DNA of 31,014 nucleotides from CAZFCK01 sp964517355 (lineage in GTDB: Bacteria > Desulfobacterota > Desulfovibrionia > Desulfovibrionales > Desulfovibrionaceae), in the NCBI GenBank assembly GCA_964517355.1, contig CAZFCK010000027.1:1-31014 (forward strand), in the 5' to 3' direction. Of this stretch, positions 23,742-31,014 are shown piece by piece. Each line of letters starts with the position of its first letter. Positions within the stretch are counted from its first letter, which is position 1. The notes beneath the pieces are model-generated. The model worked only from the letters and a program-made list of their open reading frames with translations, had not been told where the DNA came from and did not search any database. The translations under genes and the position numbers were made by a program.

Positions 23742-24899
23742 ATGTTAGTTACGTTCTTTAAGGACGATATCATCTCAGGCCTGCAAAAGGCGGCCAACAT
23801 CATTCCGGCCAAGACAGGCGCGGCGTTTTTGCGCACCATATGGGTCAAGGCCGAGGAAACAGGCCTGCAAATCATGGCCACGGACTCGAACCTCGAATTC
23901 TGCGGCAGTTACGAGGCCAATGTGAAAACCCCCGGCCTGGCGGGCGTCCAAGGGCGTAATTTTTACGATCTGGTGAAACGTTTGCCCGCGGGAGAGGCCA
24001 CCCTGGAACTCGAGGAAAAGAAAAAAAACCTGCGCGTGAAGCAGAACAGCAAAAAATACAACTTGCCCGTCAATGATCCGGAATGGTTCCAGAATTTTTC
24101 CACGTTTCCGGAAAGCGGCGCCGTGAGCATCTCCGGCGAGTTCCTTCAGGAGTTCATAGACCGCGTGGCCTTTTGCATCAGTGAGGACGATACCATGGAG
24201 GCCGTGGCCTGCATCAGCCTGCAGCCCGTTGCCGACGCGGATAAAATTGAAATCTGCGGCTTAAACGGGCATCAATTCGCCATGGTCGACACCAATGACC
24301 CCGACCTGTATGCCCTGCTCAACGGCGAAGGTATTCTGATTCAACGCAAGTATCTCATGGAGCTTAGAAAATGGCTGCCAAGCGAGAGCGTTGAATGCGC
24401 CATAGACAACAAGCGCTTCTTCTGCCGCACCGCCGAAGGCCGGGAGACCTTTTCTCTGCCACTTTCCTATTACCAGTATCCGGATTATAATAATTTTTTG
24501 ATCAGGCTCGAAGACGGCGACGCGGTCAAAGTGGAAGTGGATCGTCAGGATGTGGCCGGGGCGCTTGAACGCATGCTGCTGTTCAATACCGACAACAACC
24601 GTTGTACCTATTTCGATTTTCTCGATAAGACCCTGACCCTGTCGTCGCAGGGGCAGGATGTCGGTTCCGGCACCGAGACCCTTGAGATTGAAGGCAAGGA
24701 TGCAATTCCGAAAATCGCTTTCCCCACGCGCAATCTTATCGAAATCCTAGGACATTTCGAGTCGGAAAAACTGACGATGACCATTACCGGCCAGGAAGGG
24801 CCCTGCGGTGTGACGGGCGAAAACGATCCGGGCTACCTGGTCATCGTCATGCCCATGAAAATAGTGGACGAGACTTACTACAGCGAGGAAGACGCATAA
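23742..24899 (+). CDS. dnaN: DNA polymerase III sliding clamp (beta subunit)
   Basis: A 385-residue protein with the three-fold repeated clamp architecture of the beta subunit. It starts MLVTFFKDDIISGLQKAANIIPAK; the first repeat includes the typical LQIMATDSNLEF strand and the second KIEICGLNGHQFAMV. The C-terminal strand GYLVIVMPMKI ends with the MPM(R/K) motif that lines the partner-binding pocket. It encircles DNA as a dimer and tethers polymerase III and other repair proteins. AAAGGAG gives a good start. The TAA stop is immediately followed by the gyrB ATG with no gap, so dnaN and gyrB are co-translated. The length exceeds the E. coli clamp by about 20 residues, mostly a short acidic C-terminal tail and loops. 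Confidence 0.96.
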   Translation: MLVTFFKDDIISGLQKAANIIPAKTGAAFLRTIWVKAEETGLQIMATDSNLEFCGSYEANVKTPGLAGVQGRNFYDLVKRLPAGEATLELEEKKKNLRVKQNSKKYNLPVNDPEWFQNFSTFPESGAVSISGEFLQEFIDRVAFCISEDDTMEAVACISLQPVADADKIEICGLNGHQFAMVDTNDPDLYALLNGEGILIQRKYLMELRKWLPSESVECAIDNKRFFCRTAEGRETFSLPLSYYQYPDYNNFLIRLEDGDAVKVEVDRQDVAGALERMLLFNTDNNRCTYFDFLDKTLTLSSQGQDVGSGTETLEIEGKDAIPKIAFPTRNLIEILGHFESEKLTMTITGQEGPCGVTGENDPGYLVIVMPMKIVDETYYSEEDA

Positions 24900-27317
24900 A
24901 TGACTGAACCCAGCAGACGGCAAGACTATACCGCGGACAGCATAACCATTCTCGAAGGCTTGTCCGCGGTGCGCAAACGCCCCGCCATGTACATCGGCAG
25001 CACCGACGTGCGCGGGTTGCATCACCTTGTTTACGAAGTGGTGGACAATTCCGTTGACGAAGCCATGGCCGGGTATTGCACCCGCATCGTGGTGAATTTG
25101 CATCTGGATAACTCCGTTACCGTTTCGGATAACGGCCGCGGCATTCCCGTGGACATGCACCCCAAGGAAAAACGTCCGGCCGTGGAAGTGGTCATGACCG
25201 TGCTGCATGCGGGGGGCAAGTTCGACAATGAGACGTATAAAGTGTCGGGCGGACTGCACGGCGTGGGCGTTTCCGTGGTCAACGCCCTCTCCGAATATCT
25301 GGAAGTGCAGGTCAGGCGCGACGGCAAGCGCTACCATCAGCGCTATGAACGCGGCACGCCCGTGACCGAACTGACCGTGTTGGGCGATGCGGAGAATACC
25401 GGCACCACCATTCGCTTCCGCCCCGATGAAACCATATTCGAGACCAACCAGTTCTTTTTCGACATCCTGCGCAAGCGCTTCGAGGAATTGGCGTATCTCA
25501 ACAGCGGACTGGAAATCGAGTTCAATGACGAAATTACCAGTCAAAAGGCCTTGTATAAGTTCGATGGCGGTCTCAAGCAGTTCATTAAGGATCTCAATGA
25601 AGGGGAATCAGGGATCCACGACATCATCCACTGTAGCGGCGTCAGCGACAGTGTGACCGTGGAAGTGGCCATGCAATACAACGCGGGCTACAAGGAAAAT
25701 GTGCATACCTTTGCCAACAATATCCGCACAAAGGAAGGCGGCACGCACCTTGTGGGCTTTAAAACCGCCCTCACGCGCGCGCTGAACACGTACATCCAGA
25801 ATGCCGACCTGCCGAAAAAACTGAAGCAGAAACTCTCCGGCGACGACGTGCGCGAGGGATTGACCGCGGTCGTCAGCGTGAAACTTGGGGCGCCGCAATT
25901 CGAAGGGCAGACCAAGACCAAACTTGGAAACAGCGAAGTCGCGGGCATTGTTTCCGCCATGGTCTACGAAAACCTCACCACGTTCTTTGAAGAGCATCCC
26001 AAAGACGCCAAACTTGTGGTTGAAAAAGTGGTCGACGCCGCACGCGCCCGTGAAGCCGCGCGTAAGGCAAAGGAGCTTGTACGCAGAAAGGGGGCGCTTT
26101 CCGACAATTCCCTGCCCGGAAAATTGGCCGATTGCCAGTCCAAAAGTCCGGTGGACAGCGAATTGTTCATCGTGGAGGGCGATTCGGCCGGCGGTTCGGC
26201 CAAGCAAGGGCGCGACCCCAGCCATCAGGCCATTCTTCCCTTGCGCGGCAAGATATTGAACGTGGAGAAAACGCGCTTTGACAAAATGCTCAACAACAAG
26301 GAGATCAAGGCGCTGATCACGGCCATGGGAGCGGGCATCGACGACGACATGGAACTCGAAAAGCTCCGCTACCACAAGATCGTGATCATGACCGACGCGG
26401 ATGTCGACGGAGCCCATATCAGAACTCTGTTGCTCACCTTTTTCTTCCGCCAATATAACCAGTTGATCGAAAACGGGTACTTATATATCGCCCAGCCCCC
26501 GCTCTACCGCGTCCATAAGGGCAGCTTTGAAAAATACATCAAAGATGAAGAGAGCATGGAAAACTTTCTGCTCGACCGCGTCAGCTCCGAGGTCACCATA
26601 ACGGCGGAAAACAACATCACCTTCACGGGCGTGCAGGTCGTGGACCTGCTCAAAGCCATCCGCTTTGTGCAGAACAAGATTCACGATGTCGAAAACATCG
26701 GCCTCAGCCGCAACATGTTCATGGCCTTGCTGCGCTATCACCGCAAGCTCAGGCCCGAGAGCGTGCACGACGCAGCAGAATGGGGGCGTTTCAGGGAATA
26801 CATGGCCACCTACCGCCTGGAGGTTGAGGTCTACACCGAAGAGGATGGCGTGGAGTCCAGGTCCTTCGTGGTGTTCGAAGATCCCAACGGACACCGCGCG
26901 CGCATCGGTTCAGAATTCTTCAATTCCAAAATGTATAGGCAGGCTTACGACTCCCTTGCGGATATATCCCGCATTTGCGGCGGGTTGCATTTCGTTCTGC
27001 ACAGAGGCAAGCCCGATGCTCAGGTGAAGGACGAGGACAAGATAACCGTGGACGACATTTTTTCGCTGTACCACGTCGTTATCGAAGAAGGCCGCAAGGG
27101 TGTTTCCATACAGCGCTACAAAGGCCTGGGCGAAATGAACCCGGATCAGCTGTGGGAAACAACCATGAACCCGGAGAAACGTACCCTGATGCAGGTTTCC
27201 GTGGAAGACGCCATTGAGGCTGACGATATCTTTTCCCAGCTCATGGGAGACAAGGTCGAGCCGCGGCGTTTGTTTATCGAGCGCAACGCCCTTCAGGTAC
27301 AAGATTTGGATATTTAG
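24900..27317 (+). CDS. gyrB: DNA gyrase subunit B
   Basis: An 805-residue GyrB of the full-length Gram-negative type. The ATPase domain has E46 and N50 in YEVVDNSVDEA, DNGRGIPVD, and the glycine-rich lid GGLHGVGVSVVNALS. A transducer domain follows with the QTKTKLGN lysine loop. The Toprim domain has EGDSAGG (E426) and the metal-binding DADVD (499-503), and PLRGKILNVEK. An insertion domain of about 150 residues lies before the closing GLGEMNPDQLWETTMNP segment. With GyrA it introduces negative supercoils using ATP. The start abuts the dnaN stop (TAAATG), with GAGG about 11 bases upstream inside dnaN. It is separated from gyrA by 227 bases. Confidence 0.98.
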   Translation: MTEPSRRQDYTADSITILEGLSAVRKRPAMYIGSTDVRGLHHLVYEVVDNSVDEAMAGYCTRIVVNLHLDNSVTVSDNGRGIPVDMHPKEKRPAVEVVMTVLHAGGKFDNETYKVSGGLHGVGVSVVNALSEYLEVQVRRDGKRYHQRYERGTPVTELTVLGDAENTGTTIRFRPDETIFETNQFFFDILRKRFEELAYLNSGLEIEFNDEITSQKALYKFDGGLKQFIKDLNEGESGIHDIIHCSGVSDSVTVEVAMQYNAGYKENVHTFANNIRTKEGGTHLVGFKTALTRALNTYIQNADLPKKLKQKLSGDDVREGLTAVVSVKLGAPQFEGQTKTKLGNSEVAGIVSAMVYENLTTFFEEHPKDAKLVVEKVVDAARAREAARKAKELVRRKGALSDNSLPGKLADCQSKSPVDSELFIVEGDSAGGSAKQGRDPSHQAILPLRGKILNVEKTRFDKMLNNKEIKALITAMGAGIDDDMELEKLRYHKIVIMTDADVDGAHIRTLLLTFFFRQYNQLIENGYLYIAQPPLYRVHKGSFEKYIKDEESMENFLLDRVSSEVTITAENNITFTGVQVVDLLKAIRFVQNKIHDVENIGLSRNMFMALLRYHRKLRPESVHDAAEWGRFREYMATYRLEVEVYTEEDGVESRSFVVFEDPNGHRARIGSEFFNSKMYRQAYDSLADISRICGGLHFVLHRGKPDAQVKDEDKITVDDIFSLYHVVIEEGRKGVSIQRYKGLGEMNPDQLWETTMNPEKRTLMQVSVEDAIEADDIFSQLMGDKVEPRRLFIERNALQVQDLDI

Positions 27318-27544
27318 GCGTGTCGCTTGTGCAGATCGCCTTGGGCTGTTACGCCCCTTGCGATGTGCGGAGCGGAACGCGCATTGAGTCGATCCTGCGG
27401 CATACGGTTGCTCCAGGCAGTGCGGCGAGACAGGCTGCGTTGGGCGGTGCGCGCTCACGGCCTGCTTACGGCGGCTTTGTGTGGCTGTAATCGTTCGGCG
27501 TCCTTCCGTTTGTGGAAGCGTCCCGCAAAATATAACTTCCTTTT
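27318..27544. other. gyrB-gyrA intergenic region
   Basis: No gene is visible. TATAAC (27531-27536) with a poor TTTGTG (27509-27514) at 16 bp could be a weak gyrA promoter that would leave only a few leader bases. No terminator with a T-run is seen, so gyrA may also be read from upstream. Confidence 0.25.
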
Positions 27545-29995
27545 ATGGTGTCGGGTGTAAACGTGATTGAAAATATCAGCATTGAGAAAGAGATAAAAAA
27601 GTCGTACCTCGAATATTCTTTGAGCGTGATCATCGGCCGCGCCATACCTGACGTGCGCGACGGGCTCAAACCCGTGCACCGGCGCATTCTTTTCGCCATG
27701 CACGATCTGGGGAACGCCTACAACCGGCCCTATAAGAAATCCGCCCGCGTGGTCGGTGATGTCATCGGTAAATACCACCCCCACGGCGACGCGGCCGTAT
27801 ACGACGCCTTGGCGCGCATGGCGCAGCCGTTTTCCATGCGCGATCCGCTGGTTGACGGCCAGGGCAACTTCGGTTCCATCGACGGCGATTCCCCCGCGGC
27901 CATGCGTTACACCGAAGCGCGCATGTCCAAGCTCACCAGCGAGTTTCTCGCGGATATTGAAAAGGCCACTGTCGATTTCCGCCCCAACTACGATAATTCC
28001 CTTGAAGAACCAGTGGTGCTGCCGACCAAGGTGCCCAATCTGCTGCTCAACGGCTCCTCGGGCATCGCCGTGGGCATGGCCACCAACATTCCGCCGCACA
28101 ACCTCGGCGAACTGACGGACGGTTTGCTGCTTCTTTTGGATACGCCCGAATGCAGGGTCAAGGACCTGATGCAGCATGTCAAGGGACCCGATTTTCCCAC
28201 AGGCGCGGCGGTCTACGCCGGGCAGTCCCTGCGCGACGCCTACGAGACAGGGCGCGGCAGCGTGAAGATTCGCGGCGTGTTGGAGGTGGAGGACCGCAAA
28301 AAGGGCATGCAGCGCATCGTCATCAGGGAAATTCCCTATGCCCTGAACAAGTCCAGCCTGGTGGAGAAAATCGCCGCCCTGGTCAATGAGCGTAAAATAG
28401 ACGGCGTGAGCGATTTGCGCGACGAATCGGACCGCAAGGGCATCAGGGTGGTGCTTGATTTGAAAAAGGGCACCATACCTGATTTGGTGACCAACGCGCT
28501 CTATAAATACACGCCGTTGGAAACCAGTTTCGGCTTCAATATGATGGCCGTGGTGGACAACCGCCCGCGCCTGCTGAATCTCAAGGAGATTCTCGAACTC
28601 TTCCTGGAGCACCGCCGGGAGGTCATTGTCCGGCGCACACGCTACGATCTCGCCAAAAGCGAACAGCGGGCGCACATTCTCGAAGGTCTGCGCATCGCGC
28701 TGGACAATATCGATGAGGTTATCGAACTCATCCGCTCTTCGGCCACGCCTCAGGAAGCCAAGGAACGGCTGATGGAGCGCTTTGCGCTCTCCGCCGTGCA
28801 AAGCCAGGCCATTCTGGACATGCGCCTGCAGCGCCTGACCAACCTCGAGCGTGAGAAACTGCTCGAGGAATACAAAGAGCTGCTGAAAAAGATCGAATAT
28901 TTCAAAAGCATTCTTGAAAACGTGGAGGTGCTCAAGAGCGTCATCCGCGAGGAGCTGCAAAACCTCAAGGAATCCTTCGCCACGCCGCGCCGCACCGCCA
29001 TTCTCACGGAAGACCTCGAAGGCATAGACATAGAGGACCTGATCCCGGACGACGAAGTGGTCATAACCTTGTCGCGCCGCGGTTACGTGAAACGCACGTC
29101 CCTGGACAGCTACCAGCAGCAACGCCGCGGAGGGCGCGGCATCGCCGGCGTGCATACCGGAGACGACGACGTGGTGCAGAGTTTCATCACTACGTCCAAC
29201 CACCAATTCCTCCTGTTGTTCACCAACAAAGGGCGCATGTTTCAGCTTAAGGTGCATCAGGTCCCGGAAGGCAGCCGCACCGCGCGGGGCATGCATATTG
29301 CCAACCTCCTGCCCCTGGAAAAGGAGGAATGGGTGACGACGGCCCTGGCTATCCGGGATTTCTCCGAAGACCGCTATTTTCTGTTCATCACCCGTAAAGG
29401 CATGGTCAAACGCTCCAGTGCGGAACAATACAGCCGCTCCCGGAGAATGGGGCTTATGGCCGTTGGGTTGAAAGAAGGCGACGAGTTGCTCACCGTGCGC
29501 AACGTGGTGCAAAACTGCCAGGTGATCATGGTCACGGAAAAAGGCATGTCCATTCGCTTCTCCCTGGACGATGTTCGCGTTATGGGACGCATGGCCGCGG
29601 GCGTGCGCGGCGTCAGCCTGCGCAAGGACGACAAGGTGGCGTCCGCGGTGGTGGTCAACGGCGACGCCCGGCCCGAACTGCTGACCATATCCAGCCTGGG
29701 CTACGGCAAGCGCAGTCAGCTGGATCTCTACAGGGTGCAGTCACGCGGGGGCAAGGGCGTCATCAACATGCGCGTTACGCCCAAGACAGGGCACGTCATC
29801 GGCGCGGGCATGGTCAACACCACCGACGAAGTGGTCTTGCTGACTTCGGGGAATAAGATTATCCGCTTCGGGGTGGACGACATCAGCGTGGTCGGACGCG
29901 CCACCCAGGGCGTGCGGCTTGTGCGCCTGGATGAAGGCGGACAGGTGGTGGCCTTCGACCTGGTGCGCGATGCCAACAAGGAAGAAAAGGAATAA
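27545..29995 (+). CDS. gyrA: DNA gyrase subunit A
   Basis: An 816-residue GyrA. The breakage-reunion domain contains SVIIGRAIPDVRDGLKPVHRR, the quinolone-pocket region KYHPHGDAAVYD, and the catalytic tyrosine Y122 in MRYTEARMS, with numbering equal to E. coli. Position 83 is Ala instead of the Ser common in quinolone-sensitive enzymes. A long coiled-coil gate region (about 430-500) follows, then the DNA-wrapping C-terminal pinwheel with the GyrA box QRRGGRG, so it should be a true gyrase and not topoisomerase IV ParC. The ATG at 27545 lacks a visible Shine-Dalgarno. GTG 27563 (residue 7) is an alternative start. The next gene starts six bases after its stop. Confidence 0.97.
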   Translation: MVSGVNVIENISIEKEIKKSYLEYSLSVIIGRAIPDVRDGLKPVHRRILFAMHDLGNAYNRPYKKSARVVGDVIGKYHPHGDAAVYDALARMAQPFSMRDPLVDGQGNFGSIDGDSPAAMRYTEARMSKLTSEFLADIEKATVDFRPNYDNSLEEPVVLPTKVPNLLLNGSSGIAVGMATNIPPHNLGELTDGLLLLLDTPECRVKDLMQHVKGPDFPTGAAVYAGQSLRDAYETGRGSVKIRGVLEVEDRKKGMQRIVIREIPYALNKSSLVEKIAALVNERKIDGVSDLRDESDRKGIRVVLDLKKGTIPDLVTNALYKYTPLETSFGFNMMAVVDNRPRLLNLKEILELFLEHRREVIVRRTRYDLAKSEQRAHILEGLRIALDNIDEVIELIRSSATPQEAKERLMERFALSAVQSQAILDMRLQRLTNLEREKLLEEYKELLKKIEYFKSILENVEVLKSVIREELQNLKESFATPRRTAILTEDLEGIDIEDLIPDDEVVITLSRRGYVKRTSLDSYQQQRRGGRGIAGVHTGDDDVVQSFITTSNHQFLLLFTNKGRMFQLKVHQVPEGSRTARGMHIANLLPLEKEEWVTTALAIRDFSEDRYFLFITRKGMVKRSSAEQYSRSRRMGLMAVGLKEGDELLTVRNVVQNCQVIMVTEKGMSIRFSLDDVRVMGRMAAGVRGVSLRKDDKVASAVVVNGDARPELLTISSLGYGKRSQLDLYRVQSRGGKGVINMRVTPKTGHVIGAGMVNTTDEVVLLTSGNKIIRFGVDDISVVGRATQGVRLVRLDEGGQVVAFDLVRDANKEEKE

Positions 29996-30001
29996 AATCC
30001 C

Positions 30002-30829
30002 GTGCGCGTGTTCGTGGCTGTGCTGCTCGCCGCCTGTGTGCTGATGGGCTGCACTTCCGATAAGAAACAGCAGGATGCATTGGAGAGCGCCCGCCAGGCC
30101 TATGCGATCGGGCATTTTTCCGAAGCGGAGCGCATCTACCAGCATTACATCGAGGCCTATCCTGAAGGGCAAAACCGCTGGGAAGCCTGGAACAGATTGG
30201 TGGATATCTCCGTCAACGTGTTGAACGACTACGAAAAAGCCGCCAACATGCTGGATTCCGTTTACCTGGAATTCGGAGATGACCCAAAACGGGCCTGGGA
30301 ATTGCTCTCACGGCTGGCCGAGATGTACGAGGCCATGCATCGCTATGGCGATGCGGTGCGGGTTTGGAAGCGGGCCTTGTCCCTGCCCTATCTCGGTGAG
30401 GAACAGCGCGGCATGGTCTATCTGCGTATCGCCAAGACCTTGCGTTTTCAACAGGAATTTTCACAGTGCGATGAAATTCTGCATGTCTGCGTGGAGGAAT
30501 CGGAACAGCCGAACACCAAGGCCTTGTGTTTGTACGAATCCGCGCAGGGATTGGATTTTCTCCTGCGCCGGGCTCAGGCCCAGCAACTTGGGGCCGGTGA
30601 GCAAAAACTGGACTTGAGCGCCTTGCAGCAACGCCTTAAAAACGTCTTGGAGACCATTCGCGCGCTTCAGGACGTGGATGCGGAACGCAAGGCCCTGGCG
30701 ACATTCCTGCTCGCCGATTTGCTGGAAAGCCAGGGCAAACGGAAACAGGCCAGGGAACTCTTCGCTTCCATTCGGGAAACCTATCCGAATCCCATGGTTG
30801 TTGAAACCAGGCTGGAACAATTGGAATAG
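30002..30829 (+). CDS. TPR-repeat lipoprotein
   Basis: A 275-residue lipoprotein. The GTG start gives a short signal peptide whose lipobox L14-M15-G16-C17 predicts lipidation at C17; the following TSD does not contain the classical Asp+2 inner-membrane retention signal. The mature part is almost wholly helical with tetratricopeptide-like pairs (SARQAYAIGHFSEAERIYQHYIEAYP; RLAEMYEAMHRYGDAVRVWKRAL; LADLLESQGKRKQARELFASI). Such proteins act as scaffolds; BamD-like or cell-wall roles are possible, but I cannot assign one. It starts six bases after gyrA with AAGGAA at good spacing, so it is co-transcribed with gyrA. The same neighbour is expected in Desulfovibrio genomes, from memory and unchecked. 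It is followed by the 39-bp terminator-like repeat. Confidence 0.9.
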   Translation: MRVFVAVLLAACVLMGCTSDKKQQDALESARQAYAIGHFSEAERIYQHYIEAYPEGQNRWEAWNRLVDISVNVLNDYEKAANMLDSVYLEFGDDPKRAWELLSRLAEMYEAMHRYGDAVRVWKRALSLPYLGEEQRGMVYLRIAKTLRFQQEFSQCDEILHVCVEESEQPNTKALCLYESAQGLDFLLRRAQAQQLGAGEQKLDLSALQQRLKNVLETIRALQDVDAERKALATFLLADLLESQGKRKQARELFASIRETYPNPMVVETRLEQLE

Positions 30830-30867
30830 GGAATTTCATCGCTGAAAAAAGAATGCCTCTGGCGGCA

Positions 30868-30906
30868 TAAGAACCTTTTGAAAAAGGTTCTTAAGAATCT
30901 CCAAAA
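30868..30906 (+). terminator. 39-bp terminator-like repeat, copy B
   Basis: AAGAACCTTT-TGAA-AAAGGTTCTT is a perfect 10-bp stem (30869-30892) placed about 40 bases after the lipoprotein stop. The whole 39 bases match the reverse complement of 68-106 at 37 positions. The following tail is A/T-rich rather than a pure T-run. Termination is inferred from structure and from its position after two unrelated operons. Confidence 0.55.
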
Positions 30907-30911
30907 CTTTT

Positions 30912-31014
30912 GAGCATCTCGCGCTTGAAAAGCGCTAGATGCTCTTATGCATTTCACTGGAACAATTGGAAATTGCTTCAGGGGAGAGCCTTGTTTCAAG
31001 GCGAAAATGCGCTA
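30912..31014 (-). repeat. 103-bp interspersed repeat, copy 2 (inverted; may continue past window)
   Basis: The reverse complement aligns with 18733-18835 with six mismatches. The internal palindrome is less perfect than in the other copy. It begins six bases after the 39-bp element and runs to the end of the window, so its full length is not visible. Confidence 0.85.

Noticed and set aside
27455..29512. Minus-strand open frame (685 codons) opposite gyrA
   Set aside because: gyrA is certain. The antisense product is His/Gln-rich low-complexity sequence with no domain and no ribosome-binding site.
1..31014. tRNA, rRNA or transposase genes
   Set aside because: I scanned the intergenic regions by eye and saw no cloverleaf, rRNA-like or DDE/tyrosine-recombinase sequence. 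tRNAscan and Infernal would settle this.

Overview
The window looks like the replication-origin neighbourhood of a sulfate-reducer-type Desulfobacterota genome, most likely Desulfovibrionaceae. That is inferred from the block dnaA-dnaN-gyrB-gyrA followed by a TPR lipoprotein, from a divergent short DnaA, and from the mix of TRAP transporter, Cache-type chemoreceptor and PAS histidine kinase. I could not check taxonomy by search.

Layout. Positions 1-4745 hold signal transduction genes on the minus strand: a chemoreceptor (2628-4745), a membrane PAS histidine kinase (503-2317) and an overlapping single-domain receiver (145-525). The kinase/receiver pair lies between two arms of a 26-bp perfect inverted repeat. 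An intergenic region of about 840 bp (4746-5589) leads into one 10-kb plus-strand gene (5590-15654, 3354 aa). It encodes an exported mosaic protein: von Willebrand A domain, lipase-like domain, fibronectin-like modules, a seven-bladed FG-GAP propeller, a LamG domain and 13 copies of a roughly 94-residue module with a conserved cysteine pair. A repeat, a terminator, a small unknown gene and an MFS permease (both minus) follow, then a divergent MerR-like/coiled-coil protein (18079-18657) and a small unknown gene (19052-19315).

Positions 19266-22072 hold a tight minus-strand operon: a patatin-like protein without its catalytic serine, then the TRAP membrane subunits DctQ and DctM. No substrate-binding DctP is present. 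The intergenic region 22073-22299 is a candidate origin region. From 22300 rightwards come dnaA, dnaN, gyrB, gyrA and a TPR lipoprotein, all reading away from the candidate origin. Most left-arm genes also read away from it; the 10-kb gene is the main exception and would be transcribed head-on to replication.

Several non-coding repeat families occur more than once: a roughly 95-bp hairpin element (2402-2496, 15679-15776), a 103-bp element (18733-18835 and inverted at 30912-31014), a 39-bp terminator-like element after the receiver gene and after the lipoprotein gene, and the 26-bp inverted repeat. I saw no rRNA, tRNA, CRISPR array or transposase gene.

The points most worth following up are the giant protein (a propeller inserted into a split Ig-like domain, a lipase-like domain with Gly in place of the nucleophile Ser, a G8 tract in the reading frame) and the patatin-pseudoenzyme/TRAP operon.
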